In this document: positions 46,718-57,568 of the stretch, in pieces | Layout of the letters: each line of letters starts with the position of its first letter | Numbering within the stretch: the stretch's first letter is position 1 | Source: Nansenia antarctica | Taxonomy: Eukaryota > Chordata > Actinopteri > Argentiniformes > Microstomatidae | Reading direction: 5' to 3' | DNA: 64,000 nt | Assembly (NCBI GenBank): GCA_963989245.1 | Contig: OZ022355.1 | Span: forward strand, 22,036,329 to 22,100,328 | Made by a program: the position numbers and the translations under genes | Notes under the pieces: model-generated | Told to the model about the DNA's origin: nothing | The model's database searches: none | What the model saw: the letters and a program-made list of their open reading frames with translations, nothing else

Positions 46718-48457
46718 ATTTATGCACATCACAGGATAAAGCTTGTTTATACATTTTGTAAAAATATAGTACATACTACATCCATCATTTAACTAATTAG
46801 TGTCAAAGGGGAGTGTTTAGATCTGGGATTCAAACAACAACAACGAGGTCTCCCTTCTCTCCCCTCTCCAGACTGTTGTTGGTAAACAGCTGAGGGATGT
46901 CGCTGGAGAAATGTTCCCACTCTCAAATGCGTAGACGGAGCTAGGGATGCAAACATGATAGTGACATCAAAATGGTTGTTTTAATCATGTTTTGAAGCTG
47001 TACAATGTTTGATTACAATTCATTGTCTGTAATCTCATCCATAATGTTGGTGACGCTTTGGGGCGCTTATTTTCAATAGAGAGACCAAATGCAGTGTTTC
47101 TTTGGAAGGGCAGGACAACTCCACAAAAACTCTACTCACTCCAAAATTATACGGATTAGCAACTTTTTCATTCGGGTTTTTCATATCTTCGAAGTGTGTA
47201 GAAACGATGTGTTGTGGTCGTTTGATTGTTTAAAGTTGTAAATTCCCTTTATTTGGCTTTGTCCCACCCTCCCACTATAGTCTTACACACACGTTGCTAG
47301 GGAAACGGTGCGAGAAAGACATGATTTTATGAACGCGAACCTAGAAATGACAACCATCAGTAATGCTTATGGAGAACTGCGTTCTAATTAGTTAGAAATG
47401 TATCCCCATGTGGGGACCAGTGCTGTCTTCTCCGTTTCTTGCGAAACTGACAGTAAATCAAGTGGGTGGAAAATCTTTAATACACTCTCTCTGGTTTAAC
47501 TAAAGCCCATGACACATAAGTTCTACTCTTCAATAATCAATGGATATACATAATTAATTTCCAAAATTGTGAAATGTATCAAACATACTGTATCTAACCA
47601 ATCCCAGATTTGCGACCTTTTATTGGATGATAAAGATTTCTACGTTCCTACTTTAACCAGCTGTCTAGCTAGAGATCGGAGAATCAATCGATGTGGTCCA
47701 AACCGGAGGACCGTAACCACGCTCTGAAGTCTGTCACGTACACAATGGAGCGCGGCATCGATAACCATTGATTGTTTTACTTTCTTCAAAGACACAGTTA
47801 CAATCGCGGATGTCCTTAAAAGTAATTGAATGGATCCCGGAGCCCCCGCTAGGTCATATGAAACGATGTTGGAACTGTCAGAGCTTCAGAGACATGAACA
47901 GCTTAAGGCAGTCGTCCTCTCAACAATTTTCAACAGGGAAGGACATACAGTATATGATGTTTAAATCAAGTCAGGGGGTTCAGAGATGCAGTCACGGGAA
48001 TACATTTCTCAACTCTACTGCCACCTTTTGAAAAAGTTGAGCCCTGAATGAATTAACATTCAAGAAGAACCTAATAGCTAACATTCATTTGAGGGTTTCT
48101 ATAATTGGCTGGAGATCTTTGGTTTCTAAGTTGGCACTGCTAGAATTGATACATCTCACTTCACACTTCTGGCAGTCAGACAACACCCAGATCCAGGATA
48201 CTGCAGTTGGGATGGTTGTGATAACTCACTCCTTATCACATTACCCTGCATGAGTAATGGAAGGATTGTTCTGTTGTTTTTTTCGCTCTCTCTATTCCAA
48301 CAGTTTGGATTTTTAAACCAAACAATTACTATTAGGTTCAAGTACTCAGAGATTCTCCTATCTGGTGATATATTGGTGTACGTTGGTTTCACCATTCAGT
48401 TTTTCAACATTTTTATGCGTGTTTCAGGACACCCAACAGTGGTGAGATGTAGAGCTC
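46718..48457. other. No recognisable gene; unique-looking DNA
   Basis: I see no domain in the short frames (47768-48031 plus, 48156-48395 minus) and no repeat ends. Confidence 0.5.
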
Positions 48458-48715
48458 GGGGCAGCTGTGGTGCAGGAGGTAGAGCTGCCGTCTAATGATC
48501 GCAACAAGGTTGGCAGATCGGCAGTTTAAGCCCCGGCTGGCCACATGTCGAAGTGTCCTTGGGCAAGACACTAAACCCCAAATTGCTCCCAATGAGCAGG
48601 CCGCCGGTGCCTTGCATGGTAGCTTGGCCGCCATTGGTGTATGAATGTGTGTGTGTGTATGAGAGGCCGTTGTAAAGCGCTTTGGTATAAGGCGCTATAT
48701 AAGTCAGTGCATTTA
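48458..48715 (+). mobile_element. tRNA-derived SINE, diverged copy
   Basis: GGGGCAGCTGTGGTGCAGGA marks the tRNA-like head with an A-box-like TGGTGCAGGAGG; the B-box region is degraded (CAGTTTAAGCCCC). The body CACATGTCGAAGTGTCCTTG + GGCAAGACACT and the LINE-like tail GTTGTAAAGCGCTTTGG...GGCGCTATATAAGT match the copy at 63.48 kb. Confidence 0.85.
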
Positions 48716-48719
48716 GAGC

Positions 48720-49781
48720 CAAACGAAGAAAACGCTTCACTGTCCTATTACTTACGCAGGTGACTGTCATCCTAACCCGAAACATGCATCTTCAAGACTA
48801 AAAACCCATCTTTTTAATATTGCCTTTAAATGACTAAATAATTAAATTAAGATTATAATTATTATTTTCTCAGCTCAATGGACAACACTCACTGCCCACC
48901 GAAAGTCCACTTGGATTGATGCATATACTGTCATTGAATAATTTACCAAACTAGAAGATGATTTACGGTCTGCACTGTCTACACATTGTCTCCCTTACGA
49001 GCTGTGTCCTGTGCATTGTTATCCCAGGGATTGATCACTGAAGCTTTATTGCCATACGCTGCAGAATGCAAGCGAGCTCTTCACTGTTGCCCAGGCCTGT
49101 TGAATATTTATGAGGGGGGGTGAAGTCATTATGAATATTCATGAGTGAAATCATTGGCACATATTCCTACTATGAATCAATTACATCTTTGAAAATGGGA
49201 AATGAACACATTTTTTAGTAAATTCGTCTTTCACGTCTGTCACACTTGGCACCCAGACAGTCACACGTCATGCAAATGATGCCTTTCCTTTTAGTGTTTG
49301 ATAGAAATGTTGTCGCATAGAATCACAGCATTAAAAGGTATCAGGATGAAAGGTGCGACTGCGGTATCTATTAGTAGTCGCTGTAATGGAGTCTCATGTT
49401 GTTTTTTTGTTGGTGTAACACACGTTGCAACGGATGTGATGAATGTGAATTCAGCTAATAAATGATATGTTGTTATATCCTGAAGAAAAGCCTACCTCTG
49501 TCCTCTGTAGAGTTAAGGGTTGTTAAGGCTTGTAGCGGATTGCTAACTACCATTTCCTGTCACCAGCTCGTCTCATCTTGTGATACATGTAGTGATGTAT
49601 GAATCATCTTTTTTAAAGTTGTGTTACTCTCAGCCAATCACAGTCGCTTAAGAGGGGGTCCAATCCGGTACTAACAAGGTGTACCTATAATAAAGCGGCC
49701 GGTGAGTGTATATATAGAACATAAATAGACAAACATTTAACAAGACTAATGTGTGCAAACACCACATGCTGTTGTTCAAGA
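48720..49781. other. No recognisable gene
   Basis: LINE-like TTCAAGACTAAAAACCCATC + TTTTTAATATTGCCTTTAAA at 48790-48831 hints at another LINE C-terminal end (plus strand); the rest shows nothing. Confidence 0.4.
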
Positions 49782-50066
49782 GGGGGGGGGGGGGGGGGGA
49801 GGGTTCCAGGGTCAAGACAGAAACAGCACACCCGCCATCACCATCGCACTAATGCTGAAAGAACATTCATCGCCACACACATTCTAATGGACTACTCAAA
49901 CCGAACGCTACCCTGAACTTCACACAGCTGAGTAGAGGGGAGAGGCGGGGGAGGAGGAGGGGGAGGAGGAGGAGGAGGTGGAGGGAGGTGGAGGGGGGGG
50001 AGGAGTACAGAGGAGGAGGAGGAGGGGGGGCAGCAGCAGGAGGAGAGGGAGGAGGAAGAGGGGGAT
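49782..50066. repeat. G-rich runs and (GGA)n purine tract
   Basis: A poly-G run (49782-49799) and a GGAGGAGG/GGGGG purine tract (49934-50066). From 50067 to 50475 only AT-rich DNA is seen. Confidence 0.9.
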
Positions 50067-50479
50067 GATGGTGAGTCTAAAACATATTATCATCTAGTTT
50101 CAGTTTAACTTTTTTTATATTACCGTCATTTTTTTTTTTTTACGTTAGTGTGACAGTGTAATAATTCAATTAGATGAATACCATGCACATAATAATGCAT
50201 GGATTGTGTTTAGTCAGGAGCAGAATCATTCCAGTACCACATGTTGTATTTTGAAAGGCTTACATAAAGAATTTAACATGTTCACGGATCTAATCCATTG
50301 AAAATGTCATTTTATTGTAAAAAAAAGAAAAAAAGAAAACACCACCATTTCATCAATTGAATACATTTTATTTGTAGATTTAATATGGTACCAGTAAGAC
50401 CTGAGAGACCTGTGTGTGTAAAAATACAAATGAATCTATCTCCGCCTCGTAAGGAGTCATCGCCAGTCTCTCGTGTCAG

Positions 50480-51160
50480 TGCACTCATGAGAGTGCCTGA
50501 GAGTCCCTGTGAGAGTGCACGTGAGAGTGCATGTGAGAGTGCTTGTGAGAGTGATTGTGAGAGAGCATGTGAGAGTGCACGTTAGAGTGCATGTGAGAGT
50601 ACAGGTGAGAGTGCCTGTGAGAGTGCTTGTCAGTGCACTCATGAGAGTGCCTGAGAGTCCCTGTGAGAGTGCACGTGAGAGTGCTTGTGAGAGTGCATGT
50701 GAGGGTGCCTGTGAGAGTGCACGTTAGAGTGCACGTGAGAGTGCTTGTGAGAGTCATGTGAGGGTGCCTGTGAGAGTGCATGTGAGAGTACATGTGAGAG
50801 TGCACGTGAGAGTGCCTGTGAGAGTGCATGTGAGAGTGCATGTGAGAGTACAGGTGAGAGTACGTGTGAGAGTGCCTGTGAGAGTGCACGTGAGAGTGCT
50901 TGTGAGTGTGCATGTGAGAGTGCACGTGAGAGTGCTTGTGAGAGTACATGTGAGAGTGCCTGTGAGAGTGTATGTGAGAGTGCATGTGAGAGTGCACGTG
51001 AGAGTACACATGAGTGCACATGAGTGCATGTGAGAGTGCATGTGAGAGTGCTTCTGAGAGTGCACGTGAGAGTGCATGTGAGAATACATGTGAGAATGCC
51101 TGTGAGAGTGCCTGAGAGTGCATGCGAGAGTGCACGTGAGAGTGCACATAAGAGTGCCCG
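50480..51160. repeat. 12-bp minisatellite, about 55 copies
   Basis: Unit GTGAGAGTGCAY. A longer word (TCAGTGCACTCATGAGAGTG + CCTGAGAGTCCCTGTG) occurs at about 50475 and again at 50630, indicating block duplication. Tetrapeptide frames on both strands are artefacts. Confidence 0.95.
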
Positions 51161-51593
51161 GCCGTCTCTCCTGCGCTCCGTCTTCAGAGAGGCCTGACCT
51201 CGGACGCGGTCGGTCTAACTGAGCCCAACCTCCGTAGAAGCATTAATAATAGTCATAATATTAATAATTCCTTTTTAAAAGCAGCCTTCCCCGAGCCATC
51301 GCGTCTCCCCCTCTGTCCAATTCTGTCTGTTTCAAGCTTTTTTTGAATGTTTTGACTTTTGAGTTTGACTGATTTGTGTATTCTGGCTGCACTTTGTCTG
51401 TATTGATTATTAAAAAAACAGCCTGGGTGGAGGAGAAGGGAAATGCTGGCAGAACACAGAACAATGGTGGAGGTCCGATACACCCCACGCCTTCTCCCAT
51501 GCACTGATGCAAACCTTTTCTACTTTTGTTGTATTTAATTTCCGATAGAGGTTGTATTCACCTTTATAACTCCAAAAGCAACTTGAGGACAAA
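51161..51593. other. No recognisable gene
   Basis: Two overlapping minus-strand frames (51253-51512) lack any motif. Confidence 0.5.
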
Positions 51594-52004
51594 GGTGTGT
51601 GCGTGTGTGTGTGTGTGTGTCTGAGAGTGTGTGACTGTGTCTGACTGTGTGTGCAGCTGCGTGTGTGTGTGTGCGGCTGTGTGTGTGTGTGTGTGACTGG
51701 GTCTGTAACTGTGTGTGTGTGTGTGTGACTGTGTCTGTGACTGTGTATGTGTGACTGTGTCTGTGACTGTGTGTGCAGCTACGTGTGTGTGTGTGTGTGT
51801 GTGCGGCTGTGTGTGTGCGGCTGTGTGTGTGTGTGTGTGTGTGTGTGACTGGGTCTGTAACTGTGTGTGTGTGACTGTGTCTGTGACTGTGTGTGCAGCT
51901 ACGTGTGTGTGTGTGTGTGTGCGGCTGTGTGTGTGCGGCTGTGTGTGTGTGTGTGTGTGTGTGACTGGGTCTGTAACTGTGTGTGTGTGACTGTGTGTGC
52001 AGCT

Positions 52005-52035
<31 letters not shown>

Positions 52036-52101
52036 ACTGTGTGTGACTGTGTGTGCAGCTGTGTGTGTGTGTGTGTGTGACTATGTGTGACTGTGTCTGT
52101 G

Positions 52102-52151
<50 letters not shown>
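51594..52151. repeat. (GT)n array with higher-order unit
   Basis: GT blocks are separated by GACTGTGTCTGTGACTG and GTGCAGCTACGTG words. The block from about 51690 to 51790 is repeated at 51845-51905 and 51965-52005 with length changes. Confidence 0.95.
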
Positions 52152-52154
<3 letters not shown>

Positions 52155-52828
52155 AGAGGCCACACCTGTCACAGGCCACAGTGTCTGCATGGAATATGAA
52201 ATAAGATGACCATTACCACAACTCCCAGGAGTCCACCCACTGGTCTAAGGGCTGGAACTGAATGAATAACACTTGTTCTGCACAGAGAGTGTGTGTGTCT
52301 GCAGTACCTGTGTGAGTTGTCTCAACTGTCTCAGTCAGACCCTCAGGTGCACTCCGGCGCACCTGTCGAAAAGTGCTGATGTTAAGCGGTCGCTTCCGGT
52401 GAGTTTCACCAGCGACACGCATATTCCACTAGGGTATAGTGAGGAGTGTGTTTCAAGTGGAGATTTGAGTTATTTAAAAATCAATACTGTCACTGTCAAT
52501 GCTACAAAACGACAAAAATGCTGGTGTCGAAAACTCCCGCTAACTCCGTGTTGGTCATTTTGTGCGACGTGTGCACAATGGCTTGGAAAAAACAATAGTA
52601 TGGGTGGGCGAGGAGGGTCATTGCCTGCGATTCAGTTTCAACAAAATGGTTTCTGCGGCTGGGGACATGCTTACAGGTTTTTTAGAATGTCCTGCACCCC
52701 CCCACCCACCCCCTTTGAATCTCAGGGTACATTCAGCAGCTGTAGGACACTGTAGAGATACCACTTCCCAAGATGGAAGGAACTATTAGGACGACTCTCT
52801 AAGTCGGAGTTCCAAGAAACTCTGACCT
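52152..52828. other. No recognisable gene
   Basis: A 160-residue plus-strand frame (52273-52755) shows no domain or splice support; I consider it chance. Confidence 0.45.
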
Positions 52829-53021
52829 TCTTTTTTACTTTTTCTTTTTCTTTTGAGGGGGCCAGTCCCACTCATACTCTTCGTTTTATTGGACAGATAG
52901 AGTGAAGAAAGGAAAGTAAGGAGAAGAAGAAGGGAGTCTGCAGTGCATGGGCCGGATCTGAACCCATGCCGACATGGGCATATGTGTGCACTGCAGACCG
53001 CTGTGCTAGACCACTGGACCA
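52829..53021 (-). mobile_element. tRNA-derived SINE
   Basis: On the minus strand the head reads GGGTGGTCCAGTGGTCTAGC with A-box TGGTCCAGTGG (53011-53021). About 45-50 bases on is B-box GGGTTCAGATCCGGC (52951-52965), the spacing of a pol III tRNA-type promoter. The body ends in an A-rich tail (T/C-rich on plus, 52829-52855). It differs from the SINE family at 48.5 and 63.5 kb. Its 5' end runs into a minisatellite made of its own head. Confidence 0.75.
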
Positions 53022-53292
53022 CCCCAGGCCATGGTGCTAGACCACTGGACCACCCCAGGCCATGGTGCTAGACCACTGGACCACCCCAGGCCATGGTGCT
53101 GGACCACTGGACCAACCCAGGCCATGGTGCTAGACCACTGGACCACCCCAGGCCATGGTGCTAGACCACTGGACCACCCCAGGCCATGGTACTGGTACCA
53201 GACCACTGGACCACCCCAGGCCATGGTACCAGACCACTGGACCACTCCAGGCCATGGTACTGGTACCAGACCACTGGACCACCCCAGGCCAC
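53001..53292. repeat. 31/37-bp minisatellite made from the SINE 5' end, 9 copies
   Basis: Copies of CCACTGGACCACCCCAGG start at 53011, 53042, 53073, 53104, 53135, 53166, 53203, 53234 and 53271: steps of 31 bp with two of 37 bp (ACTGGTACC inserted). Every unit carries the A-box-like word of the neighbouring SINE. Confidence 0.93.
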
Positions 53293-53446
53293 ACTCTGAC
53301 CATCTGCCTTCTCGTTAGAAAACAGACACCAATGTTGACAGTAAATGGTGAACATGTAAACAGTATTCATCTTTCTGTACAATGTGTACATATGTAGCTG
53401 TTAACAATCAAACGTATGCATAATGCATGTGTGTACATGTTTACAC

Positions 53447-53497
53447 ATTTGGCATTCAGCAGACGGCTTTGGCCAAAGCGACTTGTCTAAGTAAGAT
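53447..53497 (-). mobile_element. L2-type LINE/SINE 3' end, inverted
   Basis: Reverse complement reads AAGTCGCTTTGGCCAAAGCC + GTCTGCTGAATGCC, matching the ends at 9.08 and 29.88 kb. Confidence 0.72.
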
Positions 53498-53499
53498 AA

Positions 53500-53963
53500 T
53501 TATTAATTATAATTAAAAAGTATATTCGCATTCACAAGACATAAAGATACAAACAACAATATAATAAAAAGAACAACAACGTCATCACCGCTTCATCAGG
53601 CGTGTTTGTGGTCTGTTAGCGTTCATTATGAATTACAAACACAGTCTCGTTGGTTCAATAGTTGTTCCCGTTTCAAAAGCACTCTAATGCTTGCACTTCT
53701 GAGTTATTATTACTTATCACCAACTGAAAGCTACGAGTTCCCTGAAACCCAAATGAACCTACCATTCATCAAGAGATGAGCTTCTATGAACCTGCCATTC
53801 ATCAAGAGATGAGCTTCTGGGAATCTGAGATTACTGTGTGAGCCCACAGAGAACCGTGTCTAAACACTGGATGGCATTTATTGTATTTATTGTGATAAAT
53901 AAGAGTTAGGATGATGTCCTCCTGTGTGTGTGTACTGGTGAGTGTGTAAGGGTGTATTTGATA
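53500..53963. other. No recognisable gene
   Basis: Contains a 30-bp direct duplication (CATTCATCAAGAGATGAGCT at 53764 and 53801). Confidence 0.55.
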
Positions 53964-54019
53964 GCTATAGCTCCTATCTGTAAATATACAGTATACTCTG
54001 GTGGGCTAGAGTGGACTGT
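53964..54019 (+). repeat. 56-bp direct repeat, copy 1
   Basis: Identical to 54531-54586 (GCTATAGCTCCTATCTGTAA ... GGGCTAGAGTGGACTGT). The two copies flank the 24-bp minisatellite region. Confidence 0.92.
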
Positions 54020-54285
54020 AAGATCTATGCTTGTTGTAGTTAGTGTGTAAGATCGAGGCTTGTAGTTAATGTAAGATCTAGGCTTGTATTTAGTGGAAGA
54101 TCTAGGCTTGTAGTTAGTGTAAGATCTAGGCTTGTATTTAGTGGAAGATCTAGGCTTGTATTTAGTGTAAGATCTAGGCTTGTAGTTAGTGTAAGATCTA
54201 GGCTTGTAGTTAGTGTAAGATCTAGGCTTGTATTTAGTGGAAGATCTAGGCTTGCTGGTGTGTAAGATCTAGGCTTGTTGTGTTT
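54020..54285. repeat. 24-bp minisatellite, about 11 copies
   Basis: Unit TAAGATCTAGGCTTGTAGTT + AGTG with GTATTTAGTGGA variants. The minus strand yields an eight-residue Leu-Asp-Leu-Thr repeat frame, an artefact. Confidence 0.93.
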
Positions 54286-54530
54286 ACCTCCTCCATGTCT
54301 AAATTGCATGTATGACATTTATTGTAAGATGAATACGGCATGGTAATATGACACTTGACATAAATCTTTGTTTTATGTGACATCAATGAAACCCAACCAT
54401 TTCTGCACACCATTCACCATGTGGGATATCTTCAACAGCTATGCACAATATGTGACAGCGTCGTTAGGGACCATGAATGCATCTGCCATGTGGGATTATC
54501 ACATGATGGTGTGGTTTGGAGCTTGAGATC

Positions 54531-54586
54531 GCTATAGCTCCTATCTGTAAATATACAGTATACTCTGGTGGGCTAGAGTGGACTGT
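54531..54586 (+). repeat. 56-bp direct repeat, copy 2
   Basis: Exact copy of 53964-54019, 567 bp downstream. Between 54286 and 54530 nothing else is recognised. Confidence 0.92.
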
Positions 54587-54892
54587 CACTGAAGACATCC
54601 AAACAAAGGTTCAGCGTGGCGAAACTGAGATGAAAATGTGAATCATTTGGGCTGTCATACTAGTGTATATTATTTCACTTTCCCCAATCATCCCAGAAAC
54701 AGAGACAGTGTGAACAACAGTAGTAAGTTAGGAGATTTAAAACAATTAAATAAAAGAAGCTTAAAAAACATGGTTTTGAGCTATATTAGCGACTTGTCAC
54801 ATTAGCCATGCTACTTAGACTAATATATCATAAAACAGCTTTATTGACTCATCTCCTATGGAGCTTCCGATACAAATGGTTATTTGTCTCCA

Positions 54893-55130
54893 GACATCCT
54901 TGTTGTCATGGTATTCTTTGATGATGATGAAGTCGCTTCACCAGTGACTCACACAGGGACAGCCCAACCACCCGCTTTTCTAAGTGTGAGTAATTTCATG
55001 ACTTTCTGTAATACAACATTCATCCATTATAATACTCTATAATTATTATAAACTGTTGTTCCAAGAAACTACTGAGACACAGACTAACTGCTCTCTTTGT
55101 GTCTGGCCACGTTCATGCCATTTTGTTAAA
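54893..55130 (+). repeat. Dispersed repeat, copy 2 (partner at 33.96 kb)
   Basis: Same ordered blocks as 33955-34345 including CTCACACAGGGACAGCC and TTTGTGTCTGGCCACGTTCA. It lies just upstream of the repeat that hosts the Tc1-type element. Confidence 0.7.
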
Positions 55131-55282
55131 CAATTAATTTTTTCCATAACCAATTTTCAGCTTGACTAGCAAGTGGTCACAAGTGGTACTAGTATGCATG
55201 TCTCAAATAAAAAAATTTTTTTTTGCTATTGTATGTTTGTCCCGAGACAGTTTCATTGTCATCGTATTCTTTGATTACAATG

Positions 55283-55310
55283 CATGACTTAAAGGGAACC
55301 CTGGCTATTA
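55283..55310 (+). repeat. Host repeat, left part (interrupted by Tc1-type element)
   Basis: TTAAAGGGAACCCTGGCTAT + TA. It continues after the insertion at 56416-56473 and is uninterrupted, inverted, at 59160-59320. Confidence 0.82.
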
Positions 55311-55630
55311 CAGTTTTTCCCAATTGCTAAAACACAAAAGCCAATTCTCTAAACCAAATGACCAGTTCTCTAAACACATTTATTAAAACTAGCTCCCATT
55401 TGCCAAAACCATAAACACATTTCACATGAAGACACAATTCACAAAACACAATCCTCCTTTTCTCATAAATCTAAACACATTTTGTCTTGCTAAAACACAA
55501 GTTGCAAAAAACTCTGCTCAAATTCTCAAATTAAACCACAGTCAGCAAAATTTGAACACAATGAACACACCTAGCTTCATTCATTAAACATAACGACTCA
55601 AAATTTAAGACACTTGTTGCAAATGATTGT

Positions 55631-55635
<5 letters not shown>

Positions 55636-55671
<36 letters not shown>
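55636..55671. repeat. (GT)n microsatellite
   Basis: About 18 GT units inside the Tc1-type element. Confidence 0.97.
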
Positions 55672-55673
<2 letters not shown>

Positions 55674-55802
55674 TATAGTTCCATAAATACAGTAAATAAA
55701 AAAAACATCACACCCTGAACATTGTTTTCAGTGAGTATTGTTGTGTGTAATGGATCCTCTTTAGTGTTTGCATTGAGTTGTGATGCAGTACAGTAGTGTA
55801 CA

Positions 55803-56035
55803 TGTTACGGTACATGTGGGAATACGGTACATGTGGGAATACGGTACATGTGGGAAAACTAGGGTTAGGGTTAGGTGCTAGGGTGCTAGGGTTAAGGTTA
55901 GGGTTAGGGTTAGGGTTAGGGTTAAGGTTAGGGTTAGGGTTAGACATGCCAGCATGTACCAAGTCACCCTAGCACCTAACCCTAACCCTAGTTTTCCGTA
56001 TTCCTAAGTACCGTATTCCCACATGTACCGTAACA
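55803..56035. repeat. Large palindrome with telomere-like core
   Basis: The left arm 55803-55885 (TGTTACGGTACATGTGGGAA ... CTAGGGTTAGGGTTAGGTGC) is mirrored by the right arm 55965-56035 (GCACCTAACCCTAACCCTAG ... CCACATGTACCGTAACA). The left arm has one more GGAATACGGTACATGTG-type unit. Confidence 0.88.
55861..55942. repeat. Interstitial (TTAGGG)n
   Basis: About twelve TTAGGG or TTAAGG/GCTAGGG variants on the plus strand, with two more in reverse at 55975-55990. Confidence 0.93.
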
Positions 56036-56415
56036 TACATACTGTATTTTCTGTAGATTTACATACTGTTCATATGAAACACACAAATCTATGAATGCCC
56101 AATACTCTACAGTGATATATTCTGAGAACAGATACTGTAAGGTTTCTAAAAATGTGCTTTGGCAGTTGTGAAAAAAAAGAACATTCTCACACACTGAACA
56201 TTGTGTTTTCAGTTGTTTTGTTGTAGTCTGTAATGATGCTTATAGTGTTTACATTTTTCCAGGCTTTGAGCAGCTGTTTTGGTGTGAAAGTTTGAGTTTT
56301 GAAGAGAGAAGGTGTGGTTTTGTTTATGTAGCTTTAGAAAAGTGTGTTGTGTTTAGAGTTTTGGGGAAATGGAGGAAAGTTTTGTGAAATGTGTTTTAGC
56401 AATTGAGAAAAACTG

Positions 56416-56473
56416 TAAGACATGTCAGCCTTAATACGCTTTAATTCGCCATATTACTGCAGTCGCATACGAA
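56416..56473 (+). repeat. Host repeat, right part
   Basis: TAAGACATGT then CCTTAATACGCTTTAATT and CCATATTACTGCAGTCGC match the inverted copy at 59144-59292, which has about 90 extra bases between the last two blocks. Confidence 0.8.
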
Positions 56474-56710
56474 AGTATGTAAGTCATTATCACTTACCGG
56501 TAGCCTCCGGCAAACGAGAACAGTGAATCCAATCCATAAATATAAGTGTTTAGTGATCGTTAAACTGTTGTTTATTATATCGAGTGGGTACTTTAAAACT
56601 TCAAGTTGGTGTTATGAAAAAAAAAAAAAACTAGATATTGTGAACAGCGCATCTTTAGGCAGTTGGGTTCGTCCATGCATCTTCCCACTGCTTTCTCCTC
56701 TTCTTATCAG

Positions 56711-57539
56711 CAAGCCCGGATTATCCATATATTGCATCGGGTGAATGCCCTGGGGCACCAGCCAATGGGGGGGCACCAAATTATTCGGACAATGAAGAGA
56801 CCTTTAAAATATTTTGCGCACATTTTTAAAATATAGGCTATATTTACTGGAAGTCATCCACACAGGTACAAAACTAACGGTTATATTTAGGCTATAATTT
56901 ATAAAAAGATAAATAATTGCGAGTTCGGTGTAAGTGCCCCCCCCCCCCCCCAGTCATAGACAAGTGCGCGATTCATCAGAGCAACGCATCCGGGTACTTT
57001 CCCCTCCCGTAATGTCCACGCCCCTTTTTGGGTGATAGAAGCGGAGAAGTTTGAATGGCGGTCAATGGGAATTTCTGGTCTTCGCTACTTTAATCCGATA
57101 AAATAAGAAAACCGTAGTGCTTTTTAGATATTAGGAGCCCAAATCCGATGGCCAGTTAGGCAAACTATTATATAGTGTTGTTGCCGATCAATGATCGACG
57201 TCGTTATATAGAGAAAATTAATGAAATAGGGGTTGATGCATCAGAGCCGTCATACGTCATCTCCCTGTCATCTGGGATTTGTAGTTCCTCATTTGATTTG
57301 CCGTGGTCCTAACATCTTCACCTCCAGTCCCCCCAACAGTGTTTGCTTTCGTATCTTCTTTGAACATTTATCTCCCATGATTACAATAGAAATATCATGC
57401 ACAGTAGCACTAGTCGATAGCCGTTATGGGTGAAGGGTTAGTAGGTACTAAGTAGTACCTTAGTAGGCTAGATAGTAGGGGGGGGGCACACATCACGTCT
57501 GGTCACCCTAGGGCACCCTTGGGGGTTAATCCGGGCCTG
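56711..57539. mobile_element. hAT-type non-autonomous element, 829 bp, 8-bp duplication
   Basis: The ends read CAAGCCCGGATTA (left) and CAGGCCCGGATTAA (right, inward). The flanks CTTATCAG (56703-56710) and CTTATCAG (57540-57547) are identical, the 8-bp duplication of hAT transposition. Subterminal GCCCTGGGGCACC and GTGCCCTAGGG words are mirrored. C and G runs occur at 56938-56951 and 57479-57486. I see no transposase motif; short frames have no support. Confidence 0.88.
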
Positions 57540-57568
57540 CTTATCAGTAGGAAAGCTGTGCACACTTA

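Larger units (their letters stand above)
55311..56415. mobile_element. Tc1/IS630-type non-autonomous element, 1105 bp, TA duplication
   Basis: The ends read CAGTTTTTCCCAATTGCTAA + AACACA (left) and CAGTTTTTCTCAATTGCTAA + AACACA (right, inward): 26 bases with one mismatch. TA flanks both sides (55309-55310, 56416-56417). Subterminal A/C-rich words (AAACACA) are mirrored at both ends. There is no transposase frame. The terminal repeat matches the end at 21836-21862 beside the transposase relic, so that family is the likely helper. The interior holds a (GT)n and a telomere-like palindrome. Confidence 0.9.

Noticed and set aside
46462..46792. Poly-Val or Cys/Gly-rich protein
   Set aside because: Translation of a (TTG)n microsatellite in different frames.
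50485..51149. A His/Ser-rich 220-residue protein
   Set aside because: Encoded by a 12-bp minisatellite; similar tetrapeptide frames are open on both strands.
55861..55942. A chromosome end or recent telomere fusion
   Set aside because: The TTAGGG block is short, degenerate, and lies inside a transposon with intact ends and TA duplication, so a fusion point is not needed.
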